This document shows, in pieces, positions 7,657 through 15,374 of a stretch of DNA of 33,074 nt. The translations under genes were made by a program, and so were the position numbers. Under the pieces are notes generated by a model that saw only the letters and a program-made list of their open reading frames with translations, was not told the DNA's origin and did no database searches. How positions within the stretch are numbered: the stretch's first letter is position 1; each line of letters opens with the position of its first letter. This stretch comes from Geobacteraceae bacterium (GTDB lineage Bacteria; Desulfobacterota; Desulfuromonadia; Geobacterales; Geobacteraceae), in assembly GCA_025356035.1 (NCBI GenBank), contig JANXYN010000187.1:1-33074 (forward strand), given 5' to 3'.

Positions 7657-8940
7657 ATGCCTATCAAGCACTTCGAATCAATAAGAAAGATGGTGGAAGA
7701 CTTTTTTGGCGGGGCAACCTTTACTCTTGTCGGGGAAGAAATAACTCCCTGCGAGGTTGAACAAAGCGGCAACTACCTGGTAAAGAGAATAACGACAGAA
7801 CTGGGCACCCATCACTTTGTTCTGCAGAGAAACGGCCTGCCGTTCACCGATACTGAAAGAAAGATCGCTGATGAGGTAGCGGAAGCCATGCACATCTTTA
7901 TTGCAAATCGAAAAATAGGTGGCGACATCATCTACTATCGCACGGCTCTGCTCACCTCGCTCCTGGATGTTTCCGTATCCCGCTATCTACGGTTTAACCG
8001 GCATCGTGCCTTCTGGTCAATACAAAAACTGTTGCAGATACTGAAAAATCTTTCGTACCAGAGGTATGAAGGGACACCCGCTACGAGTGGGTTCATCGTG
8101 TACCGCAATAAGATCGAGGAGTTCAATGTGGCATGCAGTACGTCAGACTGCCTCAGACATGATTTCAATCCCGGCATCAATATCTCCGCCAATTTCTTCA
8201 AAAGCCCCTTGACATATCGGCTCGTGAGCGGTCAGGGAACGTATTACGCGTGTAACATCAACCTGCAGACAACCGGAATGGTAAAATTCATGAACTATGG
8301 GAACCGGGACGCCGTAGATCGTCTCAGCCTCCGCGATAACCTGACCCTCGTCAACAAAGCCGGAGAAGGGGCATTTGCCGTAAGTATTACACCTTCCTCC
8401 GAATTGGAAGTGATGACCTGCCCGGATAGCATTTTCGTCTGGAGAAAAGGAACCTGGAGCCTATTCGATCCGAATATTTTCCGAAATTTTCTGTCGGGAC
8501 AGCTGGATGCAAAAGAAACGGAAGCGTTAATATTGACCGTATATTCACTGTCAAAGCTCAGGCTCGGGACGATTGTCCTCATAGCCGACGAGAACATATT
8601 GGTTTCAGGAGATTTGCAAAAAGGGACGGCTGGCGGAAAGGGTATCATCAGCCAATTGATCATCAGCTTTTTCAAGGGAAAAACGATCTCCAGCCTGAAA
8701 CATTCGGGAGAACTGATCAGTATCCTGTCTTCGGACGGGATGACGTTGTTCAACAAAGACGGTGAGCTTGTTGATACGGGCATCATCATCAACACCTGCA
8801 CGACTCTCGGGCTGGTGACGGGGGGAGGACGGACAACGGCGGCAACAGCGGTATCATTGTTCGGCAAGGTTATAAAGGTATCCGAAGACGGGCCGATAGA
8901 GCTATATGAAGGTGGGAAGTGCGTTTACAGATTTGGCTGA
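7657..8940 (+). CDS. Protein with divergent DAC (diadenylate cyclase-like) C-terminal domain
   Basis: A 427-residue soluble protein. The last 140 residues resemble the DAC/DisA_N nucleotidyltransferase fold. LSKLRLGTIVLIADE matches its early strand. SSDGMTLF (Asp360-Gly361) stands where DACs have DGA. TGGGRTTAATAV (Arg392) stands where they have (G)xRHR/TAA, followed by the usual KVIKVSEDGPIELYEGGK end. The catalytic motifs are thus partly altered: DGA reads DGM, and the His after the conserved Arg is Thr. It may make c-di-AMP, make another nucleotide, or only bind one. The first 290 residues look like a sensor region. Residues 45-85 are faintly GAF-like and the rest is not recognised. The ATG has a weak CGGAGA upstream. 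The next gene follows at once. The DAC call rests on motif reading only. Confidence 0.65.
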   Translation: MPIKHFESIRKMVEDFFGGATFTLVGEEITPCEVEQSGNYLVKRITTELGTHHFVLQRNGLPFTDTERKIADEVAEAMHIFIANRKIGGDIIYYRTALLTSLLDVSVSRYLRFNRHRAFWSIQKLLQILKNLSYQRYEGTPATSGFIVYRNKIEEFNVACSTSDCLRHDFNPGINISANFFKSPLTYRLVSGQGTYYACNINLQTTGMVKFMNYGNRDAVDRLSLRDNLTLVNKAGEGAFAVSITPSSELEVMTCPDSIFVWRKGTWSLFDPNIFRNFLSGQLDAKETEALILTVYSLSKLRLGTIVLIADENILVSGDLQKGTAGGKGIISQLIISFFKGKTISSLKHSGELISILSSDGMTLFNKDGELVDTGIIINTCTTLGLVTGGGRTTAATAVSLFGKVIKVSEDGPIELYEGGKCVYRFG

Positions 8941-8968
8941 TGACCAAATAGGAATGAAGGGGAAAGCC

Positions 8969-9883
8969 ATGAGGATACTTATAGCGGAAGATGACCCGAG
9001 TTTTCGGCGGCTCCTGGCAGAAACGCTGGCTATATGGGGATACGATGTCGTTGTCGCCGACAATGGCTATTCAGCATTGCAGATTCTGCAATCTGAGGAC
9101 CCTCCGAGACTTGCCATGCTTGACTGGATGATGCCGGGGATGGAGGGGGTGGAAGTTTGCCGGAAAGTCAGGCAAAAGATGGTTGAACCATACACGTACA
9201 TGGTTCTCCTGACTTCCCAGCAGCGTGACGAAGATCTCGTTATCGGCATGGAAGCCGGCGCGGATGACTACATTACCAAACCATTCAAGCATAATGAGTT
9301 GCGGCTGCGGCTGCGGGCGGGAAGGCGCATTATCGAGCTGCAGAATGAACTGATTGAGGCCCGAGATACCTTTCGGACAAAAGCCTCCCACGATTCCCTC
9401 ACCGGCCTCTGGAACCATGAGGAAATCCTCCGAATCCTGGCGCAGGAACTTTCCAGGGCCGAGCGGGAAGAAAAAAGCGCGGGGGTGATCATGGCGGACA
9501 TCGACTTCTTCAAGAAGATTAATGATACGTATGGCCATTTGGCGGGTGATGTGGTGCTCCGTTCGGCAGCCGGCAAGATGCGCTCCTTGATGCGTACCTA
9601 CGATTGTATCGGCCGCTATGGCGGTGAGGAGTTTCTGGTTGTCCTTCCCGAATGCAACCTGGAGTGCGCTGCCGCTTTTGCCGAACGACTGCGGCTCTGC
9701 GTGAGCAGCGACAGTATCGACACCCCGGAAGGGATGATACCGGTCACCATCAGTCTCGGGGTAGCGGCGAGCAGCAAGGATAAGAAGAAAGACGTTAATT
9801 CTCTCATCAAGACAGCGGACGAAGCCCTTTACCGGGCAAAAGAAAGCGGCCGCAATCGCGTGGCAGTTGCGCTAGCCAGTTAG
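8969..9883 (+). CDS. Response regulator diguanylate cyclase (receiver-GGDEF, PleD-like output)
   Basis: A 304-residue receiver-GGDEF fusion predicted to make c-di-GMP when phosphorylated. The receiver has Asp52 in AMLDWMMPGMEG and Lys in YITKPF, and is a close paralogue of the receiver at 6380. In the GGDEF domain, DIDFFKKINDTYGHLAGD carries the metal-binding and guanine-recognition residues. The signature is GGEEF (218-222) and the inhibitory I-site is RTYD (209-212), so product feedback is expected. The Asp in GHLAGD marks a canonical diguanylate cyclase rather than a cGAMP-making Hypr enzyme, which has Ser there. The ATG at 8969 is chosen over upstream in-frame codons at 8906 and 8954: AAGGGGAA sits 4 bases before it and it aligns with the start of the paralogue. 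It closes the signalling island and is its clearest output. Confidence 0.9.
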   Translation: MRILIAEDDPSFRRLLAETLAIWGYDVVVADNGYSALQILQSEDPPRLAMLDWMMPGMEGVEVCRKVRQKMVEPYTYMVLLTSQQRDEDLVIGMEAGADDYITKPFKHNELRLRLRAGRRIIELQNELIEARDTFRTKASHDSLTGLWNHEEILRILAQELSRAEREEKSAGVIMADIDFFKKINDTYGHLAGDVVLRSAAGKMRSLMRTYDCIGRYGGEEFLVVLPECNLECAAAFAERLRLCVSSDSIDTPEGMIPVTISLGVAASSKDKKKDVNSLIKTADEALYRAKESGRNRVAVALAS

Positions 9884-9906
9884 GGTCCCGACAGTCTCCT
9901 GGGCTG

Positions 9907-10830
9907 CTAGCCGGTGGTCGTGCTGCGGGAAGAGATGGCGGAGGTGCGTTCCCGGTAGTACCGGAGCGACATTGGCAGGGCAACGGCGCTGAAAATCAGC
10001 AGGCAGCCGGCCCACTCCAAGGCACCGAGCCGCTCGCCCAGCAGGATAAAGCCGCCAAGCATGCTCCAGATTGGATCCAGCGTATAGATCAGCCCGGCCT
10101 TAGATGGGGTGGTGTAGCGCTGATAGGTATTCTGCAGGGTAAAACAGATCACCGTGGGAAAGATGGCGCAGTAGAGGAGCGCGCCGACCGAAGTCGGGCC
10201 GAGCTGGAAGCTTTGCTGGCCGAAGCAGAGAGTGAGGAGCCCGCCGAGCAGGGCGACGGTGGCGAACTGTACCAGGGTGACGAGATAGACATCCTCTTCA
10301 CCCAACAGCCGCGAGACGGCTATGATATGCAGCGAGATGAATAGCGCACAGACCGTGGACAAGAGGTCGCCGCGGTTAAAGCCATCAGCCCCTCCCCTGG
10401 CAAGCAGTGCCAGGCCAAGGAATGCCAGCACAATCCCCGCCAAAGTCCAGCGGTCAACCCGGCTGCGCCAGAACAGATAGCAGAGGAGCGGCACGACCAG
10501 GACGAACAGGTTGTTAAGAAATCCTGCCCGGGACACACTGGTGCCGTTCACCCCGAGCACGAAGGAAAAATTGGCTGCGCAGAGGGCCAGACCGACAATC
10601 CCTCCCCGTTTGATGATCTGCAGCGTTATTTGCGGCAGCCGACGCAGGCAGACCACCCCCATGATCACCGTTGCCAGGGTAAACCGGAGAAACAGGAAAG
10701 TGACTGGCGGAATCTGGCGAAACCCGATCTTGTTGAAGACAAAACTCCCCCCCCAGAGGAGGGTGATCACGATCAGCCAGAAAGTCACCTTAGCGGGGGT
10801 GCGCGGCGCTGCTTGTTTGGTGTGGGACAT
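9907..10830 (-). CDS. DMT-superfamily (EamA) inner-membrane transporter
   Basis: A 307-residue, highly hydrophobic protein with about ten predicted membrane helices in two homologous halves, the EamA layout. Typical segments are LLWGGSFVFNKIGFRQIPP at the start of repeat one and YTLDPIWSMLGGFILLGERLGALEWAGCLLIFSAV near the end of repeat two. These carriers export or import small metabolites, and the substrate cannot be read from sequence. ATG 10830 is preferred over the TTG one codon upstream. No Shine-Dalgarno is present, and a good promoter at 10837-10865 would start transcription almost at the ATG, so the mRNA may be leaderless. It converges with the GGDEF gene across a 23-bp gap without a U-tract terminator. 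Confidence 0.85.
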   Translation of the reverse strand: MSHTKQAAPRTPAKVTFWLIVITLLWGGSFVFNKIGFRQIPPVTFLFLRFTLATVIMGVVCLRRLPQITLQIIKRGGIVGLALCAANFSFVLGVNGTSVSRAGFLNNLFVLVVPLLCYLFWRSRVDRWTLAGIVLAFLGLALLARGGADGFNRGDLLSTVCALFISLHIIAVSRLLGEEDVYLVTLVQFATVALLGGLLTLCFGQQSFQLGPTSVGALLYCAIFPTVICFTLQNTYQRYTTPSKAGLIYTLDPIWSMLGGFILLGERLGALEWAGCLLIFSAVALPMSLRYYRERTSAISSRSTTTG

Positions 10831-10836
10831 CAAACC

Positions 10837-10865
10837 ATTAAAGACTGCCGCAGAATTTTAGTCAA
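10837..10865 (-). promoter_or_regulatory. Sigma-70 promoter of the DMT transporter gene
   Basis: On the minus strand TTGACT (10865-10860) and TTTAAT (10842-10837) are spaced by 17 bp, each one mismatch from consensus. The predicted start is near 10830, the A of the start codon. Confidence 0.6.
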
Positions 10866-10890
10866 CGGCAAATTTCGTGCAACGCCCCCC

Positions 10891-10919
10891 TTGTGTTTCA
10901 GCGCAAGACAACCTATAAT
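10891..10919 (+). promoter_or_regulatory. Sigma-70 promoter of the FAD/rhodanese reductase gene
   Basis: A perfect TATAAT (10914-10919) lies 17 bp after TTGTGT (10891-10896). The start would be near 10926, about 43 nt before the ATG. The promoter diverges from the transporter promoter, with the two -35 boxes about 25 bp apart. A second weaker -10-like TATACT is at 10934-10939. Confidence 0.55.
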
Positions 10920-10968
10920 ATTCAAAATTTAGTATATACTGCTTTTGATATGCACGGGGGAGTACGGG

Positions 10969-12645
10969 ATGGAGCTGAAGATTGTGGTGATCGGGGCCAA
11001 TGCGGCCGGTGCCAAGGCGGCGGCCAAGGCGAAAAGGATAAACCCGAAGGCCCGAATCACGGTCATCGACCGGGGTAATTTCATTTCCTACGGTGCGTGC
11101 GGCATCCCCTACTATGTCGCCGATACGGTGGGGGAGATCAAGGAGCTGATGAGCACCGCCACAGGGGTGATGCGGGATGCGGACTTTTTCCGGCGGGTGA
11201 AGGGGGTCGAGGTCTTTACCGGCACCGAGGCGGTCGGCATCGACCGGCAGGCACAAACGGTATCCCTCTATGAAAAAGCAAGCGGCCGCGCCTACAAGCT
11301 CCCCTATGACCGGCTGATCCTGGCAACCGGGAGTTCTGCGGCCATCCCTCCCCTGGAGAACATGGGGTGCCCAAACATCCTCACCCTGAAGACCATCGAA
11401 GATGCCGAGTTGGTTAAAGCAAAGGCCATCGCTGGCCGAGCGGCCTGCGTGGTGGGCGGAGGGCTGATCGGGCTGGAAACCGCCGAGGCGCTAAAAATCA
11501 GGGGGATGCGGGTGACGGTTGTGGAGATGTGCAACCAGCTCCTTCCCGGGCTGCTCGACCCGGAAATGGCCATGCTTCTGGAAAAACATCTGCAGGATCA
11601 GGGTGTTGAAGTCCTGACCGCCTGCAAGGTGGTCGGTTTTGACGGCACCAGTCGGGTGGAAAAGGCGATTACCACCCGGGGCGAGGTGGCAGCGGATCTG
11701 GTAATTCTGGCGCCAGGGGTGGTACCAAACGTGACCCTGGCGGAAGAGTCCGGTCTCAAGCGCGGTGTTACCGGCGCAATAGCGGTGGACAGCCACCAGT
11801 GCACTTCTGATCCGAATATCTACGCCTGTGGCGATTGCTGTGAGACAACCCACCTCGTTACCGGCAAAAAAGTCTACACCCCCCTTGGCAGCACTGCCAA
11901 CAAACAGGGGCGGGTGGCAGGCATGAACGCAGCGGGTGGGGACGCAACCTTTGCCGGGATACTGGGGACCTCGATCATCAGGGTCCTGGAGTTCAATGCC
12001 GGCAAGACTGGCCTGCTTGAGGCCGAAGCAAGAGAGTTGGGCTACGACGTGGTAACCGTTCTGTCGCCAGCTTCTGACCGTGCCCATTTCTTTCCTGGGG
12101 CCAAGCCGATTGCGCTGAAGCTGGTGGCCGACCGGAGCAGTGGCAGAATTCTCGGCGTGCAAGCAGTGGGGGCCGGCGTGGTAGACAAGCGGATTGACAC
12201 TGCAGTTGCAGCCATTACCTTTGGTGCCACTGCGGAACAGCTGGCACAGTTAGATCTTGCCTATGCTCCACCCTATGCCACTGCCATGGATAACCTGATT
12301 GTCGCGGCCGATATTCTGAAAAACAAGATTGCCGGCCATGCTGAGGGGATCACCCCCATGGAAGTAAGGCAAATGCAGGAGAGTGAGGAGGACTTCATCC
12401 TGCTCGACGTTCGATCACCGGCGGAACACCAGGAAATGAGGATCAAGGGCGCCAGGCATATCCCGCTTGGGATGCTGCGGGAAAAGCTGGAGAGTCTCCC
12501 CAGGGATAAGGAGATCATCACCTACTGCAAGCTCAGCGCGCGCGGCTACGAGGCGCAGAAAATCCTGCAGGCTGCTGGTTTCAAGGGGGTCAAATTCATG
12601 GATGGCGGGGTGCTGAGTTGGCCCTATGAGTTGGAGCGCACCTAG
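10969..12645 (+). CDS. FAD-dependent CoA-disulfide/persulfide reductase with C-terminal rhodanese domain
   Basis: A 558-residue fusion of a class III pyridine-nucleotide disulfide oxidoreductase and a rhodanese. IVVIGANAAGAKAA at the N-terminus is the FAD dinucleotide fold. SYGACGIPYYVAD carries the single redox cysteine (Cys44) of the CoA-disulfide reductase family. VVGGGLIGLETAEAL is the NAD(P)H fold and YACGDCCE binds FAD. A dimerisation domain follows, then a rhodanese domain from about 465 (FILLDVRSPAEHQ) with the active Cys520 in YCKLSARGY. Fusions of this type reduce CoA- or glutathione-linked persulfides and polysulfide with NADH. That role in sulfur or redox-stress metabolism is inferred from the family. 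ATG 10969 has GGGGGAG upstream and is favoured over an in-frame ATA at 10945. It is probably monocistronic. Confidence 0.88.
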   Translation: MELKIVVIGANAAGAKAAAKAKRINPKARITVIDRGNFISYGACGIPYYVADTVGEIKELMSTATGVMRDADFFRRVKGVEVFTGTEAVGIDRQAQTVSLYEKASGRAYKLPYDRLILATGSSAAIPPLENMGCPNILTLKTIEDAELVKAKAIAGRAACVVGGGLIGLETAEALKIRGMRVTVVEMCNQLLPGLLDPEMAMLLEKHLQDQGVEVLTACKVVGFDGTSRVEKAITTRGEVAADLVILAPGVVPNVTLAEESGLKRGVTGAIAVDSHQCTSDPNIYACGDCCETTHLVTGKKVYTPLGSTANKQGRVAGMNAAGGDATFAGILGTSIIRVLEFNAGKTGLLEAEARELGYDVVTVLSPASDRAHFFPGAKPIALKLVADRSSGRILGVQAVGAGVVDKRIDTAVAAITFGATAEQLAQLDLAYAPPYATAMDNLIVAADILKNKIAGHAEGITPMEVRQMQESEEDFILLDVRSPAEHQEMRIKGARHIPLGMLREKLESLPRDKEIITYCKLSARGYEAQKILQAAGFKGVKFMDGGVLSWPYELERT

Positions 12646-12679
12646 ATCTGCGGCCGGCAAGGAACTGAGTCGCGACTCC

Positions 12680-12958
12680 TTAGCGGTGTTGCCGGCGGGT
12701 CAGCAGGTTCAGCAGCGCTACAAACAGCACGGCGCCAATAATGGACCATATGACCGGCAAAGAGTGGTTGCCAAAGTTGAGGGTAAACAGGTCGGGGAGG
12801 CCAAGCAGCCGGGAAAGCCAGCGCCCAAGCAGGGCGCCGATAAACCCGAGCACGATCGAGAGCAGGCAGCCGCCCCGGGAATAACCGGCCAGTGCCTGGC
12901 CGATGCTGCCGCAGATACCCGCCACAATGAGAAACATCAGGAATTCAACCACCGACAT
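12680..12958 (-). CDS. GlsB/YeaQ/YmgE-type small stress-response membrane protein
   Basis: A 92-residue membrane protein with three hydrophobic segments and glycine-rich turns (IVAGICGSIGQALAGYSRGG, LLSIVLGFIGALLGRWLSRLLGL), as in the transglycosylase-associated / GlsB-YeaQ family. The molecular function of the family is unclear, and members are often induced by stress. The ATG at 12958 is chosen because GGAGGTG lies 5 bases before it. Longer upstream starts have no such site. It is a single gene facing the reductase gene and diverging from the radical SAM gene. Confidence 0.8.
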   Translation of the reverse strand: MSVVEFLMFLIVAGICGSIGQALAGYSRGGCLLSIVLGFIGALLGRWLSRLLGLPDLFTLNFGNHSLPVIWSIIGAVLFVALLNLLTRRQHR

Positions 12959-13033
12959 ACCACACCTCCATGGAATCGTCAAGTTAGATACACAGCAGAT
13001 TCGCCCACCCAACCAAACTCTGAACACACCCGG

Positions 13034-13064
13034 GAAAAAGGTCGGCCTTGTGCTGACCTTTTTC
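13034..13064. terminator. Terminator-like hairpin in a divergent intergenic region
   Basis: A perfect 10-bp stem GAAAAAGGTC / GACCTTTTTC with an 11-nt loop gives A- and T-tracts on both sides, so it could stop transcription in either direction. It lies between two divergent genes, where no terminator is needed to end either of them. Confidence 0.5.
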
Positions 13065-13132
13065 TGTATTTGCTGCCAGCTTTTCTGCTAGAGTGGTGGC
13101 AGGAGTAAACTATTGAGCTGGCAGGATTATTG

Positions 13133-14056
13133 ATGACCCAGAAACGCTATCATGCCTTCTCCGAGGAACTGAAACGCCGGTTTGGCTGCCGTGTGCACCG
13201 GATCTCAGTGGATGCTGGCTTTACCTGCCCCAACCGGGACGGGACGGTGGGGAGCAGCGGCTGTATCTACTGTGGTGGCCGGGGGTCCGGATCGTTTGGC
13301 ATTCGCCCTGAGCTTTCGGTTGCTGAGCAGCTGGGCCACGGCAAGGGAATAATGGCGCGAAAATACAAGGCGCAAAAATTTATCGCCTATTTCCAGCCAT
13401 ACTCCAATACCTATGCGCCGGTGGCAAGGCTGCGTACCATATATGAAGAGGCGTTGGCGGTCAAGGACGTGGTTGGCTTGATTGTCGGTACTCGGCCAGA
13501 CTGCCTGCCGCCGGAAACCATGGAGCTCTTGGCGGAGTATGCGGCAAAGAGCTATTTCTGGCTTGAGCTGGGGCTGCAGTCGCCGCTGAATCGTACCCTG
13601 AGCCTTATCCGGCGTGGCCACGAGTTTGCTGTCTTTGTCGATGCAGTCCGCCGCAGTCAGGAGCGGGGGATCCTGATTTGTGCCCATATCATCCTCGGCC
13701 TCCCTGGTGAGTCGCGCCAGGAGATGCTGGCCACGGCCGCCATCCTCAACGACCTGGGGGTGAACGGGGTGAAACTCCATCTGCTCCATGTTATGCGGGA
13801 TACGCCACTGGCAGATCTCTACCAAAGGGGCGAAGTGCGGGTTATGGAGCGGGATGAGTACGCCGGCCTGGTCTGTGACTTTCTGGAGCGGCTCGATCCA
13901 CGGATTTGCGTCCAGCGCCTGACAGGCGATGGGGCCAGGGAACACCTGTTGGCGCCGCTCTGGTCCCTGAAAAAATTCGAGGTGCTCAATCTGATCGATG
14001 GTGAACTGGAGCGGCGCGGCAGCCTTCAGGGGTGCGCCATCAACGGTGACCATTGA
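13133..14056 (+). CDS. TIGR01212-family radical SAM protein (YhcC-like)
   Basis: A 307-residue radical SAM protein of the TIGR01212/YhcC family. The cluster-binding cysteines are Cys32, Cys44 and Cys47 in TCPNRDGTVGSSGCIYCGG, a spaced form (CX11CX2C) characteristic of this group rather than the classical CX3CX2C. YFQPYSNTYAP, VGLIVGTRPDCLP, WLELGLQS and HIILGLPGES follow in the expected order for an Elp3-like barrel. The reaction is not established for the family, so only a radical SAM role can be claimed. The ATG at 13133 has GCAGGA upstream, and an adjacent TTG at 13130 is less likely. It converges with the Omp85-like gene with a 6-bp gap. Confidence 0.88.
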   Translation: MTQKRYHAFSEELKRRFGCRVHRISVDAGFTCPNRDGTVGSSGCIYCGGRGSGSFGIRPELSVAEQLGHGKGIMARKYKAQKFIAYFQPYSNTYAPVARLRTIYEEALAVKDVVGLIVGTRPDCLPPETMELLAEYAAKSYFWLELGLQSPLNRTLSLIRRGHEFAVFVDAVRRSQERGILICAHIILGLPGESRQEMLATAAILNDLGVNGVKLHLLHVMRDTPLADLYQRGEVRVMERDEYAGLVCDFLERLDPRICVQRLTGDGAREHLLAPLWSLKKFEVLNLIDGELERRGSLQGCAINGDH

Positions 14057-14062
14057 CAGGTT

Positions 14063-15307
14063 TTAAAACGGGTAGCCCAAGCCGACAAACACCTTCAGTC
14101 CTTCTTTGCCAAAGCCAAGATCAATCCGGCCGATGATATTTGGCCGGACAACGGCACGGAAACCGATGCCGGGATTGAATTCGAAGTTATTCCCTTCGGA
14201 CTGGTTGAGCGATTCCATGACGGCGCCAAGGTCTATAAATGGAGCCAGCTCCCAGTCGGCTTTGACATCGAAAACTTCCCAGCGGAACAGCATGATCCGC
14301 TCTTCCAGATTGCAGAGAAAGAAGCTGTTGTCGATGAAGCGATTGCGGCCGTAGCCGCGGAGGGTGTTTTCCCCCCCCAGGATACTCTGTTCCAGAAACG
14401 GCACATCTCCACCCAGGGTCTGGTTGTACATGAGACGGAACACACTGATGAAACGGGCCTCGGCCAGCGGGATGAACCCCTTTATTTCTCCTTCGTAGTG
14501 CTGGTAGTTGGCGGCGCTTCCCAGCAGTTTGGAACTAGACTCGATGGTTGCCCGCGCATAGCCGCCGAAGGTCGGCATATCCCGGGAATCGAGGGTGCTG
14601 TAAATGATGGAAAGCCTCTGGGCATGGGCATTAAAGCCGTTGATCCCGGGGATTTCCGCTTGCGCGAACTTGTCCCGAATGAATGGCACCTTTGTGACCG
14701 CCCCCTCACCGATGCCGACATTTTTGAAACGTTCCCCCACGACAATCTGGAAATGTTTGCCGATGTCATAGCCGGCAGACAGATTGAAGCCGATCTCCTC
14801 ATCCGCATAGTTGGTCTCCTGCTGCTCGGGGCTTTTGGCCTCGAAGCCGAAAAAACGCGCCGACCCGTCTGTGTAATCAAAGATGAAAAGGTTTAGTTCC
14901 AGCTTCGAGTCCAGCAAGGTTTTGTCGCGGAGTTTCAGCTCGTAGTCCTCATTGACCTTGGTCGATTTGGAGACGTTGAACTCCCCGTAGCGATCGGCAG
15001 CGGGGTAAAAGGTGCCGAAGACGCTAGTAGTTACGCCGAAGTTCGGGTTGTAGTTCATCTGGGGCGCCAGCAGGGTGCTGACCTCATCCTTGCCATTGTG
15101 CAGGAGAAAGGCGCTCAATGCCCCGACGGTAAGCCCCTCATTGGGGCTGGTTGCGATGGCCGGCAGCGGAATGGTCACCACCTTGACCGGATCGCTGAAC
15201 GTGTCGTTGGTAAGCGGGTAGGGGAGGACCCCACGGGGGACCATGCTGGTACAGGCGTTGAGCTGGATGGTCAGGAGCAGCAGCGGTAGAAAATGACGCA
15301 GGCGCAT
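14063..15307 (-). CDS. Omp85/BamA-like outer-membrane barrel protein without POTRA domains
   Basis: A 414-residue exported protein. The first 19 residues are a signal sequence ending in LNACTS, close to a lipoprotein box, so the mature N-terminus may be a lipidated Cys19. The rest is rich in alternating beta strands. It ends in GLGYPF with a terminal Phe and contains QSILGGENTLRGYGRNRFIDNSFF, the LRGY-type motif conserved in the last strands of Omp85 / surface-antigen barrels. There is no room for POTRA repeats, so it is unlikely to be BamA or TamA. Related stand-alone barrels have no settled function. A strong promoter lies just upstream. It converges with the radical SAM gene. Confidence 0.75.
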   Translation of the reverse strand: MRLRHFLPLLLLTIQLNACTSMVPRGVLPYPLTNDTFSDPVKVVTIPLPAIATSPNEGLTVGALSAFLLHNGKDEVSTLLAPQMNYNPNFGVTTSVFGTFYPAADRYGEFNVSKSTKVNEDYELKLRDKTLLDSKLELNLFIFDYTDGSARFFGFEAKSPEQQETNYADEEIGFNLSAGYDIGKHFQIVVGERFKNVGIGEGAVTKVPFIRDKFAQAEIPGINGFNAHAQRLSIIYSTLDSRDMPTFGGYARATIESSSKLLGSAANYQHYEGEIKGFIPLAEARFISVFRLMYNQTLGGDVPFLEQSILGGENTLRGYGRNRFIDNSFFLCNLEERIMLFRWEVFDVKADWELAPFIDLGAVMESLNQSEGNNFEFNPGIGFRAVVRPNIIGRIDLGFGKEGLKVFVGLGYPF

Positions 15308-15345
15308 AGGGACTTTTCTTTGCTAGGAAATTTGCAAACCGCCGC

Positions 15346-15374
15346 ACTATAGAGCTTTTTGCCGGTTGTTTCAA
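15346..15374 (-). promoter_or_regulatory. Sigma-70 promoter of the Omp85-like gene
   Basis: Minus strand TTGAAA (15374-15369) and TATAGT (15351-15346) with a 17-bp spacer, one mismatch each from consensus. The -35 box touches the terminator of the preceding phosphorylase gene. Confidence 0.65.

Noticed and set aside
8906-8968. Start of the receiver-GGDEF protein inside the end of the DAC-like gene
   Set aside because: ATG 8969 has AAGGGGAA in front and matches the start of the paralogous receiver at 6380.
12243-12260. Sigma-54-type promoter (TGGCAC ... TTGC) in the reductase gene
   Set aside because: The spacing between the GG and GC elements is too long and it lies inside a coding region.
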